Below are positions 16,112-17,053 of a DNA stretch of 17,053 nucleotides, piece after piece. Made by a program: the position numbers and the translations under genes. The DNA is from Rhodococcus sp. IITR03. Lineage in GTDB: Bacteria > Actinomycetota > Actinomycetes > Mycobacteriales > Mycobacteriaceae. The notes beneath the pieces were generated by a model. That model searched no databases and was not told the DNA's origin. It saw nothing but the letters and a program-made list of their open reading frames with translations. Location: contig LATQ01000605.1 in NCBI GenBank assembly GCA_001017865.1, positions 1 to 17,053 on the forward strand. The letters run 5' to 3'. Each line of letters begins with the position of its first letter. The stretch's first letter is position 1.

Positions 16112-16546
16112 TCAGCGTCGGGGGATTCCGGTGGACCACAAGGCCCACAGGATGAGCACCGGTTGGAAGAACAAGCGGATCAGGCGCTTACGGTCGGTGT
16201 CGAGACCGAAGGCGCTGCGCTTGCCGAGATACTGGGCGATGTTGCCCGGGAAGACGGCGGCGAAGAACAGTGCGGCCAGGCGGCCGACACGGACGCGGTC
16301 GCGGTTCGCCACGGCGAGTCCGGCGCCGAGCATGATCTCGACACCGCCGGATGCCATGACCACGCCGTCCTTGTCCATCGGCACCCAATCGGGCACCTGG
16401 GCCTGGAAGTCCCTGCGGGCCCAGAAGAGATGGCTCAGCCCGGCGAAGACGAGTGAGGCGGCCAGCAGATAACGCGCGAGGGTCCGGGCTCGTGTCGTGG
16501 GCGGAGCAGGGGCTTCGGTCGGTGGAGTTATCTGTACATCGCTCAT
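16112..16546 (-). CDS. DoxX-like membrane protein
   Basis: About 144 residues with four hydrophobic segments: YLLAASLVFAGLSHLFW, GGVEIMLGAGLAVA, LAALFFAAVFPGNIAQYL and LFFQPVLILWALW. This matches the small DoxX/DoxD-like integral membrane family, whose function is poorly defined. ATG 16546 (MSDVQITPP) is chosen; an upstream in-frame start at 16612 would read through the long hairpin. No Shine-Dalgarno is visible before this ATG, while TACGCT (minus strand, 16554-16559) lies 7 nt upstream as a possible -10 box, so the transcript could be leaderless. Its 3' end converges on the MDR gene with 33 bp between. Confidence 0.82.
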   Translation of the reverse strand: MSDVQITPPTEAPAPPTTRARTLARYLLAASLVFAGLSHLFWARRDFQAQVPDWVPMDKDGVVMASGGVEIMLGAGLAVANRDRVRVGRLAALFFAAVFPGNIAQYLGKRSAFGLDTDRKRLIRLFFQPVLILWALWSTGIPRR

Positions 16547-16566
16547 GATCACGAGCGTACGGACTG

Positions 16567-16606
16567 TACGGTGCTCGCGACGGGGGATCGCGTCGCGAGC
16601 ACCGTA
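16567..16606 (-). terminator. Perfect 16-bp hairpin between thiolase and doxX-like gene
   Basis: Arms 16567-16582 and 16591-16606 are exact reverse complements with an 8-nt loop. It lies downstream of the thiolase stop and 20 nt upstream of the doxX-like ATG, both on the minus strand, so a terminator for the thiolase transcript is the simplest reading. There is no T-run after the stem. An operator or attenuator for the doxX-like gene is possible. Confidence 0.55.
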
Positions 16607-16613
16607 GGTCACA

Positions 16614-16678
16614 TCAGGTGATGCGTTCGACGGCGTCGGTCGCCGTCAGGCGACGCGTTCGAACGCCGTCACTCGCCG

Positions 16679-16697
<19 letters not shown>
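16614..16697 (-). repeat. Tandem copies of the thiolase 3' end
   Basis: Three units starting with TCA at 16614, 16646 and 16679 (spacing 32 and 33 bp). Each contains a variant of the thiolase's last codons and stop, read on the minus strand as FERIA-stop, FERVA-stop and (F)ERIT-stop. The unit at 16679 is the real gene end. The first two units match at about 27 of 33 positions with one gap. Confidence 0.7.

Positions 16698-17053
<356 letters not shown>

Overview
The window reads as chromosome of a high-GC actinomycete, most likely a Rhodococcus or close Nocardiaceae relative. This is inferred from the base composition and codon use, actinobacterial-type NDH-2 and ABC-F proteins, and a vanABK locus under a PadR-type VanR; no rRNA or other marker is present to fix the species. 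There is no gene-free stretch over 300 bases; the longest gap is about 235 bases, between ndh and acpS.

Layout. (1) 1-1395: 3' part of an ABC-F ATPase gene. (2) 1342-5699: a vanillate O-demethylation cassette: vanK (AAHS transporter), vanB (reductase) and vanA (Rieske oxygenase) on the minus strand, diverging from a PadR-family vanR. Two 20-bp operator-like palindromes lie in the divergent promoter, and two copies of a 67-bp palindromic repeat bracket the cassette. (3) 5717-8181: a LysR-type regulator divergent from ndh (type II NADH dehydrogenase), which ends in a clear hairpin terminator. (4) 8373-14633: a six-gene, tightly overlapped operon: AcpS-type phosphopantetheinyl transferase, acyl carrier protein, acyl-CoA/ACP dehydrogenase, amino acid:[carrier protein] ligase (a class II seryl-tRNA-synthetase relative without a tRNA-binding domain), DUF1839 protein and a cytosolic GH2 beta-mannosidase-like glycosidase. 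(5) 14796-17053: a 54-codon small ORF, an MDR-family NADP oxidoreductase, a DoxX-like membrane protein and the 3' end of a thiolase gene, with a perfect 16-bp hairpin and tandem copies of the thiolase 3' end.

The most interesting system is region 4. A dedicated carrier protein would be primed by its own PPTase, charged with an amino acid by the ligase, and perhaps oxidised while carrier-bound by the flavoprotein. I suggest the aminoacyl group is then passed by the DUF1839 protein, which to my eye resembles the BtrH-type Cys acyltransferases, to an acceptor that may be a glycoside because a glycosidase is in the operon. The ligase and carrier chemistry is known for the family; the later steps and the product are inference.

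A technical pattern runs through the whole window. Ten genes are broken by a total of about 17 frameshifts. Sixteen are net -1, and fifteen of those are explained by loss of one base from a short G, C or A run. This looks like systematic homopolymer contraction in the sequence rather than gene decay, so I annotate these genes as full-length CDS with the shift positions noted.
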